DNA of 64,000 nucleotides, taken from NCBI RefSeq assembly GCF_001514195.1, contig NZ_KQ948735.1, positions 1,291,413 to 1,355,412 of the forward strand, written 5' to 3'. This DNA is from Streptomyces griseorubiginosus. Lineage in GTDB: Bacteria; Actinomycetota; Actinomycetes; Streptomycetales; Streptomycetaceae. Position 1 is the first letter of the stretch. The number at the start of each line of letters is the position of its first letter. The notes beneath the pieces were generated by a model, which ran no database searches, was not told where the DNA came from, and was given only the letters and a program-made list of their open reading frames with translations. The translations under genes were made by a program, and so were the position numbers. Shown here one piece after another: positions 57,128 through 64,000 of this stretch.

Positions 57128-57810
57128 GCGAGCCCCAGGGCTCCGAGGGCACCACACAACGACTGCCGGTCATCGAACGGGCGGCCGAACCGGACCAGCG
57201 CGGCCAGTCCGCGTCGGCGGCCGCGTACGGACCCCCACCGGTCCCGGAGGGCGGGACGGGCGGCACCCAACGCCGGTTCTGGTCGGCGCGCAGGATCCCG
57301 GCGGCCGTAGTCGCGCTGCTGCTCCTGCTCACCGCGGGCGTGTTCCTCTACGACATCGCAGCCGTCCGGGCCCACCGGCCGCCTATGCACTGGCGCCGCG
57401 AACTCGCCCACCAGCTCGCCACCCGCCCCCTGGACGACACGTGGGTCCTGGTCGGCGCGGGCGTGGCCGCACTCCTCGGCCTGTGGCTGATCGTGCTGGC
57501 CGTGACACCGGGCCTGCGCGCGGTCCTCCCGATGCACCGCGCCCACCCCGACGTCCGCGCCGGACTCCACCGGGACGCCGCCGCCATGGTCCTGCGCGAC
57601 CGGGCCATGGAGGTGGCCGGCGTCCAGTCCGCGCGGGTCCGGATGAGGCGGCGGAAGGCCGACGTCCGCGCCGTCTCCCACTTCCGCGAACTGGACGACG
57701 TGCGCGCCGACCTGGACCTGACCCTCGCGGAGGCGATCAGGGGACTGGGTCTGTCCCGGCCCCCCGCCCTCGCGGTGCATGTGGCGCGCGCCGCCCGGAA
57801 GAAGGGCTGA
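57124..57810 (+). CDS. Membrane protein of the Asp23 cluster (DUF6286-like)
   Basis: This 228-residue protein has a disordered N-tail (1-50), two hydrophobic segments (about 58-78 and 104-128) and a C-terminal cytoplasmic domain (DAAAMVLRDRAMEVAGVQSARVRMRRRKADVRAVS) that recalls the Asp23 fold. The ATG at 57124 overlaps the upstream stop. It likely helps anchor Asp23 proteins at the membrane. The DUF name is from memory. Confidence 0.75.
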   Translation: MSEPQGSEGTTQRLPVIERAAEPDQRGQSASAAAYGPPPVPEGGTGGTQRRFWSARRIPAAVVALLLLLTAGVFLYDIAAVRAHRPPMHWRRELAHQLATRPLDDTWVLVGAGVAALLGLWLIVLAVTPGLRAVLPMHRAHPDVRAGLHRDAAAMVLRDRAMEVAGVQSARVRMRRRKADVRAVSHFRELDDVRADLDLTLAEAIRGLGLSRPPALAVHVARAARKKG

Positions 57811-57815
57811 GACCG

Positions 57816-58394
57816 ATGCTGAGGACCGTCAACCGCGTACTGATCGGCCTGGTGGGTCTGTCGCTGCTGGTGCTCGGCGGCTCGGTGCTCGCCGTGGGCC
57901 TCGGCGTGGACCCGCCGTCCTGGTGGATCCACGACGGCAAGCACGACGTCCTGCTGAGCGACGCCGAGCGCACCCGCTGGAACGACGAGAGCTGGTGGTG
58001 GCCGACGGTCATCGCCGCGCTGGCCCTCGTGGTGCTCCTGACCCTGTGGTGGCTGACGGCGGTCCTGCGCAGGCGCCGCCTCACGGAGGTCCGCGTCAAC
58101 ACGGGCGACGGCGAGGGCGCGCTGCTGAGGGGCCGGGCCCTGGAGGGCGTACTGGCGAGCGACGCGGGCCGGTTGGACGGCGTGCAGCGAGCCCAAGCCC
58201 GCCTGAAGGGCCGCCCGGACGCCCCGGAGACCCACGTACACCTCCACCTGGAACCGCACGCGGACCCGGGGACAACCCTGAACTACCTGACGGAAGAGTC
58301 CCTGGCACACGCCCGCAATTCAGCGGGGCTCGAGTCCCTTCCGGCCGAGGTCCGCATGACCGCCGTCAAGCACAAAGCAGAAAGGGTCAGTTGA
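57816..58394 (+). CDS. amaP: AmaP-like alkaline shock membrane anchor
   Basis: This 192-residue protein begins MLRTVNRVLIGLVGLSLLVLGG, has a second hydrophobic segment (about 63-84) after a WWW-containing loop, and then a cytoplasmic domain with LRGRALEGVLASDAGRLDGVQRAQARLKG. The two-helix hairpin followed by an Asp23-like domain is the AmaP layout. It is the last gene of the operon, 5 bp after the previous stop. Confidence 0.8.
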   Translation: MLRTVNRVLIGLVGLSLLVLGGSVLAVGLGVDPPSWWIHDGKHDVLLSDAERTRWNDESWWWPTVIAALALVVLLTLWWLTAVLRRRRLTEVRVNTGDGEGALLRGRALEGVLASDAGRLDGVQRAQARLKGRPDAPETHVHLHLEPHADPGTTLNYLTEESLAHARNSAGLESLPAEVRMTAVKHKAERVS

Positions 58395-58410
58395 GGAGCT
58401 TTTGGCTTTT

Positions 58411-58471
58411 AGGGGCGCGGGGCTGTATCGATGTGCGGCTCCGCCGCGTGGGCGCGACAAGCCCCCACCGG
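58411..58471. repeat. Dispersed palindromic repeat of a third type
   Basis: AGGGGCGCGGGGCTGTATCG, a GCGGCTCCGCCGC hairpin and GGGCGCGACAAGCCCCCACCGG make up an element I recognise as common between Streptomyces genes. It shares GGGGCGCGGGG with the 19139 family. It lies between convergent amaP and SDR stops and may act as a terminator. Confidence 0.7.
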
Positions 58472-58479
58472 CCCGCGCC

Positions 58480-59235
58480 TCAAAACCCATGCCTCATGCC
58501 CCCATCAACGGGCAACATGACCCCGGTCAAATAAGAAGCAGCCGGCGACAGCAAAAACGCCGACACCCGCCCGAATTCCTCCGGCGTCCCATACCGCCGC
58601 AACGGAATCCGGGACTCGTTCGCCGCCCGAGTAGCCTCCGGATCCGCGGACATCCCGTCCAGCTCCCGCACACGATCCGTGTCGATACGGGACGGCAGAA
58701 GCCCCACCACCCGAATTCCGCGCGGCCCCAATTCGTCGGAGAGCGACTTCGCGAACCCGGCGAGCCCGGGCCGCAGCCCGTTCGAAATGGTCAACCCGGG
58801 AAGCGGCTCGTGCACCGACGCCGACAGTACGAACCCGATGACACCCCCGGCCTCCAGCTCCGCCGCAGCCGCCCGAGCCAGACGAACGGCCCCCAGGAAC
58901 ACCGACTCGAACGCGGCCTGCCACTGCTCGTCCGTGTTGTCGGCGACGAAGCCGGGCGCGGGCCCGCCGACACTGATGAGCACCCCGTCGAACCCGCCGA
59001 AATGCTCACGCGCGGCGGCGATCAGAGCCTCCGCCGCCGACGGGTCGGCGTTGTCGACGCCCACGCCCACCGCGTTCGGCCCCAACTCCGCCGCCGCAGC
59101 GAGCGCACGCGACTCGTCCCGCCCGGTCACCACGACCTTCGCCCCGTCCGCGACCAGCTCACGCGCGGCCGCGTTGCCCAGCCCACGGGTCGCTCCGGTG
59201 ACGACGTACACACGGTCCTTCAGCCCAAGATCCAT
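58480..59235 (-). CDS. Short-chain dehydrogenase-like protein lacking the usual catalytic Tyr
   Basis: This 251-residue Rossmann protein has the cofactor motif TGATRGLG at 13-20 and a NADP-type Arg nearby. Where SDR enzymes have YXXXK, this one reads SNGLRPGLAGFAKSL, with Asn and Arg in the Tyr and Lys positions; this N/R variant occurs in a subgroup of SDRs whose reaction is not settled. The ATG at 59235 was chosen 5 bp after the GH15 stop, forming a two-gene unit. Confidence 0.85.
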   Translation of the reverse strand: MDLGLKDRVYVVTGATRGLGNAAARELVADGAKVVVTGRDESRALAAAAELGPNAVGVGVDNADPSAAEALIAAAREHFGGFDGVLISVGGPAPGFVADNTDEQWQAAFESVFLGAVRLARAAAAELEAGGVIGFVLSASVHEPLPGLTISNGLRPGLAGFAKSLSDELGPRGIRVVGLLPSRIDTDRVRELDGMSADPEATRAANESRIPLRRYGTPEEFGRVSAFLLSPAASYLTGVMLPVDGGMRHGF

Positions 59236-59240
59236 GGCCC

Positions 59241-61052
59241 CTATCCTGCCTGCTCGGCACCGAAGAGCGTGAGGGCGGTCGTCACCAGTCCGATGTGACT
59301 GAACGCCTGCGGGAAGTTCCCGAGCTGCGCGCCGGCCACCGGGTCGTACTCCTCGGACAGCAGCCCCACGTCGTTGGCGAGGCCCAGCAGCCGTTCGAAC
59401 AGGGCCCGCGCCTCCGTCCTGCGGCCCGTCATGTGCAGCGCGTCGGCGAGCCAGAACGAGCACACCAGGAAGCTGCCCTCACCACCGGGCAGCCCGTCCA
59501 CCGGCGTCTCCTCGGCGCTGTACCGCCGTACGAACCCGTCGTGCTCCAGCTCGGCGCGGACCGCGTCGATGGTGCCGACCACCCGCGGGTCGTCCGCGGG
59601 CAGGAAGCCGACGCGGGGGATCAACAGCAGGGACGCGTCGAGCTCGCGGGAGCCGTAGTACTGGGTGAAGGTGTTGCGTTCGGCGTCGTAGCCCTTCTCG
59701 CAGACCTCGCGGTGGACCTCGTCGCGCAGCGCGCGCCAGCCCTCCAGGTCGCCGCCCAGCTCGGGGAAGGCCTCCAGGGCACGCACCGCGCGGTCGGCGG
59801 CGACCCACACCATGACCTTGGAGTGGACGAAGTCGCGGCGCCCGCCGCGCACCTCCCAGATCCCCTCGTCCGGCTGCCGCCAGGAGGACTGGAGGAAGCC
59901 CAGCAGGACGCTCTGGAGGGACCACATGTGCGGCTGGGCGGACAATCCGGCCCGCCGGGCCAGGAACAGGGAGTCCATGACCTCGCCGTACACGTCCAGC
60001 TGGAGCTGTTTCACCGCCTCGTTGCCGATCCGCACCGGCCGGGAGCCGCCGAAGCCGGACAGCCAGGGCAGTTCGAACTCGGGCAACCGCCGCTCGCCCG
60101 CGACGCCGTACATGATCTGGAGGTCCGCGGGGTCACCGGCGACCGCGCGCAGCAGCCAGTTCCGCCAGGCCTCGGCCTCCTCCAGGTAGCCGCACTGCAC
60201 GAGGGCGCCCAGGGTGAGGGTGGAGTCGCGCAGCCAGCAGTAGCGGTAGTCCCAGTTGCGCACCCCGCCCATCTCCTCGGGCAGCGAGGTGGTGGCCGCG
60301 GCCACGATGCCGCCGGTGGGCCGGTAGGTGAGCGCCTTGAGGGTGATCAGGGAGCGGACCACGGCGTCCCGGTGCGGGCCGTCGTAGCGGCAGCGCGCCG
60401 ACCACTCCTGCCAGTCGGCCACGCTGCTCTCCAGCGTCTCGAACGGGTCGGTCAGCGGAGGGCGCGGCTCGTGCGAGGGGTGCCAGGTGAGGACGAACGC
60501 GACTTTCTCGCCCTCCTCGACGGTGAACTCCGAGTGCGTGCCGAAGTGTTCGCCCCAGGTGTGCACCGGGGGCACGCTGCGCAGCCACGTCGAGTCGGGT
60601 CCCGCGATGGCCACCCGCTGCCCGTGGGCCCTGCGCACCCACGGCACGATCGAGCCGTACTCGAAGCGCAGCCGCAGCGTGCTGCGCACGGTGACCCGGC
60701 CGCGCAGGCCTTCCACGATCCGTACGAGGTCGGGGGCGACGTCGCGCTGCGGCATCAGGTCGGTGACCCGCACCGCGCCCTCGTCGGTCTCCCACTCGGT
60801 GTCCAGGACGAGGGTCCCGGGGCGGTAGCCGCGCCGGGTGCACCGGTCCGCGCCCTGCGGGGCGATCCGCCAGTGGCCGTTCTCCTCGTCGCCGAGCAGC
60901 CGCGCGAAGCAGGCCGCCGAGTCGAAGCGGGGCAGGCACAGCCAGTCCACGGAGCCGTCCGTGCCGACCAGGGCGGCGGTCTGTTCGTCGCCGATGAGGG
61001 CGTAGTCCTCGATACGGGGGATCCGGTGAGCCGGCGGGGTTCGGGGGTGCAC
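59241..61052 (-). CDS. Glycoside hydrolase family 15 (glucoamylase/trehalase-like)
   Basis: This protein has 603 residues from GTG 61052; a TTG at 61085 is a less likely start. Family marks are RIEDYALIGDEQTAALVGTDGSVDWLCLPRFDS at the N-terminus, GVRNWDYRYCWLRDSTLTLGALV in the (alpha/alpha)6 barrel and LLSEEYDPVAGAQLGNFPQAFSHIGLV near the C-terminus. No signal peptide is present, so it is cytoplasmic. Actinobacterial members include trehalases and glucan hydrolases; substrate not resolved. Confidence 0.92.
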   Translation of the reverse strand: MHPRTPPAHRIPRIEDYALIGDEQTAALVGTDGSVDWLCLPRFDSAACFARLLGDEENGHWRIAPQGADRCTRRGYRPGTLVLDTEWETDEGAVRVTDLMPQRDVAPDLVRIVEGLRGRVTVRSTLRLRFEYGSIVPWVRRAHGQRVAIAGPDSTWLRSVPPVHTWGEHFGTHSEFTVEEGEKVAFVLTWHPSHEPRPPLTDPFETLESSVADWQEWSARCRYDGPHRDAVVRSLITLKALTYRPTGGIVAAATTSLPEEMGGVRNWDYRYCWLRDSTLTLGALVQCGYLEEAEAWRNWLLRAVAGDPADLQIMYGVAGERRLPEFELPWLSGFGGSRPVRIGNEAVKQLQLDVYGEVMDSLFLARRAGLSAQPHMWSLQSVLLGFLQSSWRQPDEGIWEVRGGRRDFVHSKVMVWVAADRAVRALEAFPELGGDLEGWRALRDEVHREVCEKGYDAERNTFTQYYGSRELDASLLLIPRVGFLPADDPRVVGTIDAVRAELEHDGFVRRYSAEETPVDGLPGGEGSFLVCSFWLADALHMTGRRTEARALFERLLGLANDVGLLSEEYDPVAGAQLGNFPQAFSHIGLVTTALTLFGAEQAG

Positions 61053-61126
61053 GCAGTGCGGATTCCCGGCTGGCCGAAACGGCAATCAACGGTGGGGCCG
61101 GGGGAGTGACACCGCCGCGCCGGAGA

Positions 61127-61480
61127 AGACCGCCGCCAAGACCGGAAGGGGGCCGCGTGTCCGGTGAGCCTCGGCTCGGCCACGCGGGATCGGAAGGGCC
61201 ATGTGTTCGGTGCGCCTCGGATTACACGGGGGTCGGCTCGGCCAGGTCGGTACCGGGAGGGCCGCGTATCCGGTCCGCCTCGGAACACATGGGGGCCGGC
61301 TCGGCCAGGTCGGGACCGGAAGGGCGGCGCGGCGTGGCCGGTCTGCCTTGGATGAGGCGGCGATCGGCTCGGCCACGCGGGACCGAAGGGCGGCGTGCCC
61401 GTGAGCCTCGGATCAGACGGGCGGTCGGATCGGCCGCGCCGGGACCGGAAGGCCGTGTGTTCGGTGCGCCTCGGATCACA
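61127..61480. repeat. Six-copy tandem array (about 46-68 bp) from the SURF1 stop codon to the GH15 start
   Basis: The marker GCCTCGGATCA or a variant recurs at 61468, 61405, 61345, 61277, 61214 and 61168 (spacing 63, 60, 68, 63, 46). Units share GGATCGGCYCGGCCACGCGG-like and GGGACCGGAAGG-like blocks. The array fills the 423-bp gap and its first unit holds the SURF1 stop. No gene is supported within it. Confidence 0.85.
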
Positions 61481-62273
61481 CCGCGGCGGGCTCTGCCTCC
61501 TCGGCGTTCTCGCGCTCCGCCTTCTCGCGGCGGTCGCGCAGCTCGCGTCGGACCAGGATCACCCAGCCGATCGGCACGCCGACCGAGAATAGCCACCACT
61601 GGATCGCGTACGCGTAGTTCAGCGCGGCGTCCTCACTGCCGGGGTTGCCGCCGATCAGCTCGGGGGTGTCGCCCTTCGGCTCCGGCGAGATCTGCGCGAT
61701 GTAGCCGCCGAGGACCTGCTTGCCGAGCCGCCGGGCCTCCTGCTCGCTGTTGATCAGCATGACCTGCCGGTCCGGGAGCCCCTTGAGGTTCTTGATGCCG
61801 CTCGCCGCGGTCGTCTCGTCGGGCATCAGCCGCCCGGTGACGGTGATCTCCCCGGCGGGGGGTGCGGGGATCTTCGGGAACGCGGTCTGGCTCGGCCCGT
61901 TGGACGGGATCCAGCCCCGGTTGACCAGGAGCACCTTGCCGTCGTCGAGGACGAAGGGGGTCAGGACGTGGTAGCCGACCTCGTCGTCGGAGTTGGTGCG
62001 GCGCCGGACGACCTCCTCGGCGGCGGTGTCGAAGCGCCCCTTGGCCGTGACCTTGCGGTACCGGTCGTGCGTGGTGACCGTGTGCCCCGGGGAGGTCATC
62101 TCCTCCACCGGCACCGGCTCGGCGTTCAGCGCCTGGGTCACCAGGTTGTTGCGGGCGGTGCGCTCCTCGTAGCGGTGCATCTGCCAGATGCCCAGCCGGA
62201 TCATCGTGGGGATGAGGAGCAGGGCGACCAGCGTGAGGATCACCCACTGCCGGGACAACAGGAAGCGGTACAC
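61476..62273 (-). CDS. SURF1-family cytochrome oxidase assembly protein
   Basis: This 265-residue protein starts at GTG 62273. It has an N-terminal membrane helix (about 10-27; WVILTLVALLLIPTMIRLGIWQ), a central external domain with HVLTPFVLDDGKVLLVNRGWIP and a C-terminal helix ending in WWLFSVGVPIGWVILVRRELRDR. This is the SURF1 layout; the protein helps insert haem into cytochrome c oxidase. It ends in a charged tail. Confidence 0.92.
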   Translation of the reverse strand: MYRFLLSRQWVILTLVALLLIPTMIRLGIWQMHRYEERTARNNLVTQALNAEPVPVEEMTSPGHTVTTHDRYRKVTAKGRFDTAAEEVVRRRTNSDDEVGYHVLTPFVLDDGKVLLVNRGWIPSNGPSQTAFPKIPAPPAGEITVTGRLMPDETTAASGIKNLKGLPDRQVMLINSEQEARRLGKQVLGGYIAQISPEPKGDTPELIGGNPGSEDAALNYAYAIQWWLFSVGVPIGWVILVRRELRDRREKAERENAEEAEPAAV

Positions 62274-62343
62274 CCCACGACGGTACCTCCCGGGTCGTGG
62301 GGTGCCATGGGCAGGGGGTGCCCTCCTGTGGGGCAGGGGTGGG

Positions 62344-62577
62344 TCAGACCCGGTCCACGATGCCGGCCTTCCCTTCCGCGCGGGCGCAGTGCGCACCGCA
62401 GAACCAGTGGCCCTCGACCTCCACACCCTGCCCGATGATCTGCACACGACAGTGCTCGCAGATCGGTGCCATCCGGTGGATCGCGCAGGAGAAGCAGTCG
62501 AAGACATGCACCGCGCCCTGGGCGTGCACCTCGAAGGTCATTCCGTAGTTGTTGCCGCAAACTTCGCAAGTCGCCAT
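62344..62577 (-). CDS. Small cysteine-rich zinc-binding protein
   Basis: This 77-residue protein starts at ATG 62577 (MATCEVCGNNYGM). Four CXXC or similar pairs are present: CEVC, CFSC, CEHC and CGAHC, together with His-Arg-Met-Ala and several His. This fits a zinc-ribbon or metallothionein-like protein. The start codon abuts a long nested stem in the leader. Function is unknown; a redox or metal-buffer role is possible. Confidence 0.8.
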   Translation of the reverse strand: MATCEVCGNNYGMTFEVHAQGAVHVFDCFSCAIHRMAPICEHCRVQIIGQGVEVEGHWFCGAHCARAEGKAGIVDRV

Positions 62578-62578
62578 G

Positions 62579-62692
62579 CGCCACAGGGTGAGCGGTGACC
62601 GCCGCGGGGGCGAGCCGACGCCGGGCGAGTCGTACGACAATCACCCGTCCGTCGGCAGCACCGCTCCCGCCGACGCCGGTCACCCTGTGGCG
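62579..62692 (-). ncRNA. Nested stem structure in the leader of the zinc-protein gene
   Basis: Outer arms 62579-62591 and 62680-62692 pair perfectly over 13 bp. Inside them AGCGGTG (62591-62597) pairs with CACCGCT (62659-62665), CCGACG (62615-62620) pairs with CGTCGG (62650-62655), and GTCGTACGAC (62629-62638) is a palindrome. All are compatible. The outer stem ends one base before the ATG at 62577. No such element is known to me. Confidence 0.6.
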
Positions 62693-62819
62693 TACGACCG
62701 TCCTCTGGCGCCGGCGCCGGTTCCGCTTGGCCCCCTGACGCCGCCGGTAGCTTCTCCCTGCGGCCGCCCCTTGCTGTTCCGCACGGCCGCCCCCTGCGCC
62801 AGTGATCCGTGCCGTGCGG

Positions 62820-63803
62820 TCACCCCTCCGACGCCGGTTCCACGTCCCGGAGGAGTTGTCCGAAGGCCGCCTCGTCGACCACGGGGGTGCCGAACTGCCG
62901 GGCCTTGACCACCTTGGACGTGCCCGAGTCCGGGTCGTTGGTGACGAGGAGGCTGGTCAGCCGGGAGATGCTGGTGGCGACATGCAGTCCGGCCTCGATC
63001 GCCCGGTCCTCCAGGAGGTCCCGCTCGGTCGAGGTGTCCCCGGAGAACGCGATCCGCATGCCCTGCTTGAGCGGTCTGCCGTCCACGTACCGCCCCGGGT
63101 TGGGGTAGGGGCACGCGGGCCGCTTGCGCGCCGGCCGCCAACTGGTCGGCCGGTAGCTGCCGTAGCCCGACGGCTGCCGGGGCACGGCCCGGTCCGTCCA
63201 CTCGGTCAGCGGCCGGCACTCGTGCAGCGGCAGCCGCACACTGCGCGCGGCCGCGGCCCGCAGACTCGGCCGGAACGCCTCCGCGAGCACGCGCGCGTCG
63301 TCGAGGGCGTGGTGCGCCCGCCGCTGTACGACGCCGAAGTGGGCCGCCAGCGTCTCCAGTTTGTGGTTGGGCAGCGGCAGCCCGAGCTCCTTGGACAGGA
63401 CGATGGTGCACAGCCGCTGGCTCACCGGAGCCACCCGCCCCGCGCGCGCGTACTCGCGGGCGATCATCTGCCAGTCGAAGACGGCGTTGTGCGCGACGAG
63501 GACGCGCCCGTCGAGACGGGCCGAGAACTCCTCGGCGATGTCCTGGAAGAGGGGCGCGCCTTCGAGGGTGTCGCTCGTCAGCCCGTGGATCCACACCGGA
63601 CCGGGATCGCGCTCCGGGTTGACCAGCGTGTACCAGTGGTCCTCGACCTCACCGCGGGCGTCCAACCGGTAGACGGCCGCCGAGATTATCCGGTCGTCCC
63701 GGGCCAGGCCGGTGGTCTCCACGTCGACGACCGCGTATCCCTGCGGATACGCGGCCGGCCACGCTGTGGGGGAGGACGCTGCGGTCGTCTGGTCTTCGAG
63801 CAT
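62820..63803 (-). CDS. DEDDh 3'-5' exonuclease (DnaQ-like) with C-terminal BRCT domain
   Basis: This 327-residue protein has Exo I VVDVETTGLA (Asp27, Glu29), Exo II LVAHNAVFDWQMI and Exo III HHALDDARVLA, matching DEDDh nucleases. A linker of about 60 residues follows, then a BRCT-like domain (about 245-322; GMRIAFSGDTSTERDLLEDRAIEAGLHVATSISRLTSLLV). Exonuclease-BRCT proteins are typical in actinobacteria; they may act in repair or RNA end trimming. The ATG at 63803 is divergent from the VIT transporter gene. Confidence 0.9.
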   Translation of the reverse strand: MLEDQTTAASSPTAWPAAYPQGYAVVDVETTGLARDDRIISAAVYRLDARGEVEDHWYTLVNPERDPGPVWIHGLTSDTLEGAPLFQDIAEEFSARLDGRVLVAHNAVFDWQMIAREYARAGRVAPVSQRLCTIVLSKELGLPLPNHKLETLAAHFGVVQRRAHHALDDARVLAEAFRPSLRAAAARSVRLPLHECRPLTEWTDRAVPRQPSGYGSYRPTSWRPARKRPACPYPNPGRYVDGRPLKQGMRIAFSGDTSTERDLLEDRAIEAGLHVATSISRLTSLLVTNDPDSGTSKVVKARQFGTPVVDEAAFGQLLRDVEPASEG

Positions 63804-63891
63804 GGTCCCTGAGGATACGGGCCGCGACTGACAGTCCCTCACGGCGGCGTCGGTACCGGGCTCCTGGGGACAGGAGTGCGATCCTCCCGGA

Positions 63892-64000
63892 ATGACCGAA
63901 CCGACGCATGACGAGGCCCACGGCGGCGCCCTCGGCGCCCGCCTCAACTGGCTGCGCGCGGCCGTCCTGGGCGCGAACGACGGCATCGTCTCCACCGCGG
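63892..64000 (+). CDS. VIT1/CCC1-family metal transporter, 3' end outside window
   Basis: The first 36 residues include ALGARLNWLRAAVLGANDGIVSTA, the first membrane helix signature of VIT/CCC1 iron-manganese transporters. The rest of the gene lies beyond the window. Confidence 0.85.
   Translation, partial: MTEPTHDEAHGGALGARLNWLRAAVLGANDGIVSTA

Noticed and set aside
59295-61109. 604-codon plus-strand frame opposite GH15
   Set aside because: Antisense to a gene with full GH15 motifs; composition is low-complexity.
61127-61480. Possible CRISPR array
   Set aside because: Units are contiguous, imperfect and irregular, with no constant repeat alternating with unique spacers, and there are no cas genes.

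Overview
This window is high-GC actinobacterial chromosome (strong third-position G+C, GTG/TTG starts, leaderless genes, LAXTG sorting signal, Asp23 cassette). From remembered gene order it matches the Streptomyces core region around SCO1833-SCO1880 of S. coelicolor, read in reverse. No phage, transposase, CRISPR or tRNA was seen. All names come from reading motifs and from family knowledge; no database search was run.

Layout. 1-4 kb: secreted or carbohydrate-related genes (pectate-lyase-like beta-helix cut by the window edge, HAD acid phosphatase, double GH43). 4-9.4 kb: SigE-type sigma factor with a membrane partner, NCS2 purine permease, penicillin-binding protein whose start codon lies in a hairpin loop, GNAT. 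9.4-15 kb: IclR regulator divergent from a ketoglutarate-semialdehyde dehydrogenase, DUF1349, DsbA/FrnE, class V aminotransferase. 15-18.2 kb: ectABCD, the ectoine/5-hydroxyectoine operon. 18.5-26.1 kb: DinB-like protein, second class V aminotransferase divergent from a polar amino acid ABC importer, PIG-L deacetylase, amidohydrolase, LAETG sortase substrate.

26.2-44.7 kb: cobalamin synthesis on the minus strand. A cobalamin riboswitch leads cobD-cobQ-cobN-chlI/D-cobO-cobB-cobI; a plus-strand ZIP transporter interrupts; then come cobM-cobL-cbiGH-cobH-cbiX-cobC. Most neighbours overlap by ATGA/GTGA, implying translational coupling. Both an early chelatase (CbiX) with CbiG and a late chelatase (CobN plus ChlI/D) are encoded.

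44.7-64 kb: PitH2-type phosphate transporter with PHO-box repeats and a small membrane partner, aldolase, alpha/beta hydrolase, a hypothetical protein, VOC protein, YpfJ-type metallopeptidase, ABC-F ATPase behind a 7-codon leader ORF, the GATC-binding nucleoid protein Gbn, enoyl-CoA hydratase, a six-gene Asp23/AmaP envelope cluster, SDR, GH15, SURF1, a cysteine-rich zinc protein with a strongly structured leader, a DEDDh exonuclease-BRCT protein, and the start of a VIT-family transporter.

The least expected signals are non-coding. Tandem repeat arrays span stop codons at five gene ends. Dispersed palindromic repeats sit between genes, and two lie in frame inside cobL and cobB. Several hairpins are placed to control translation starts.
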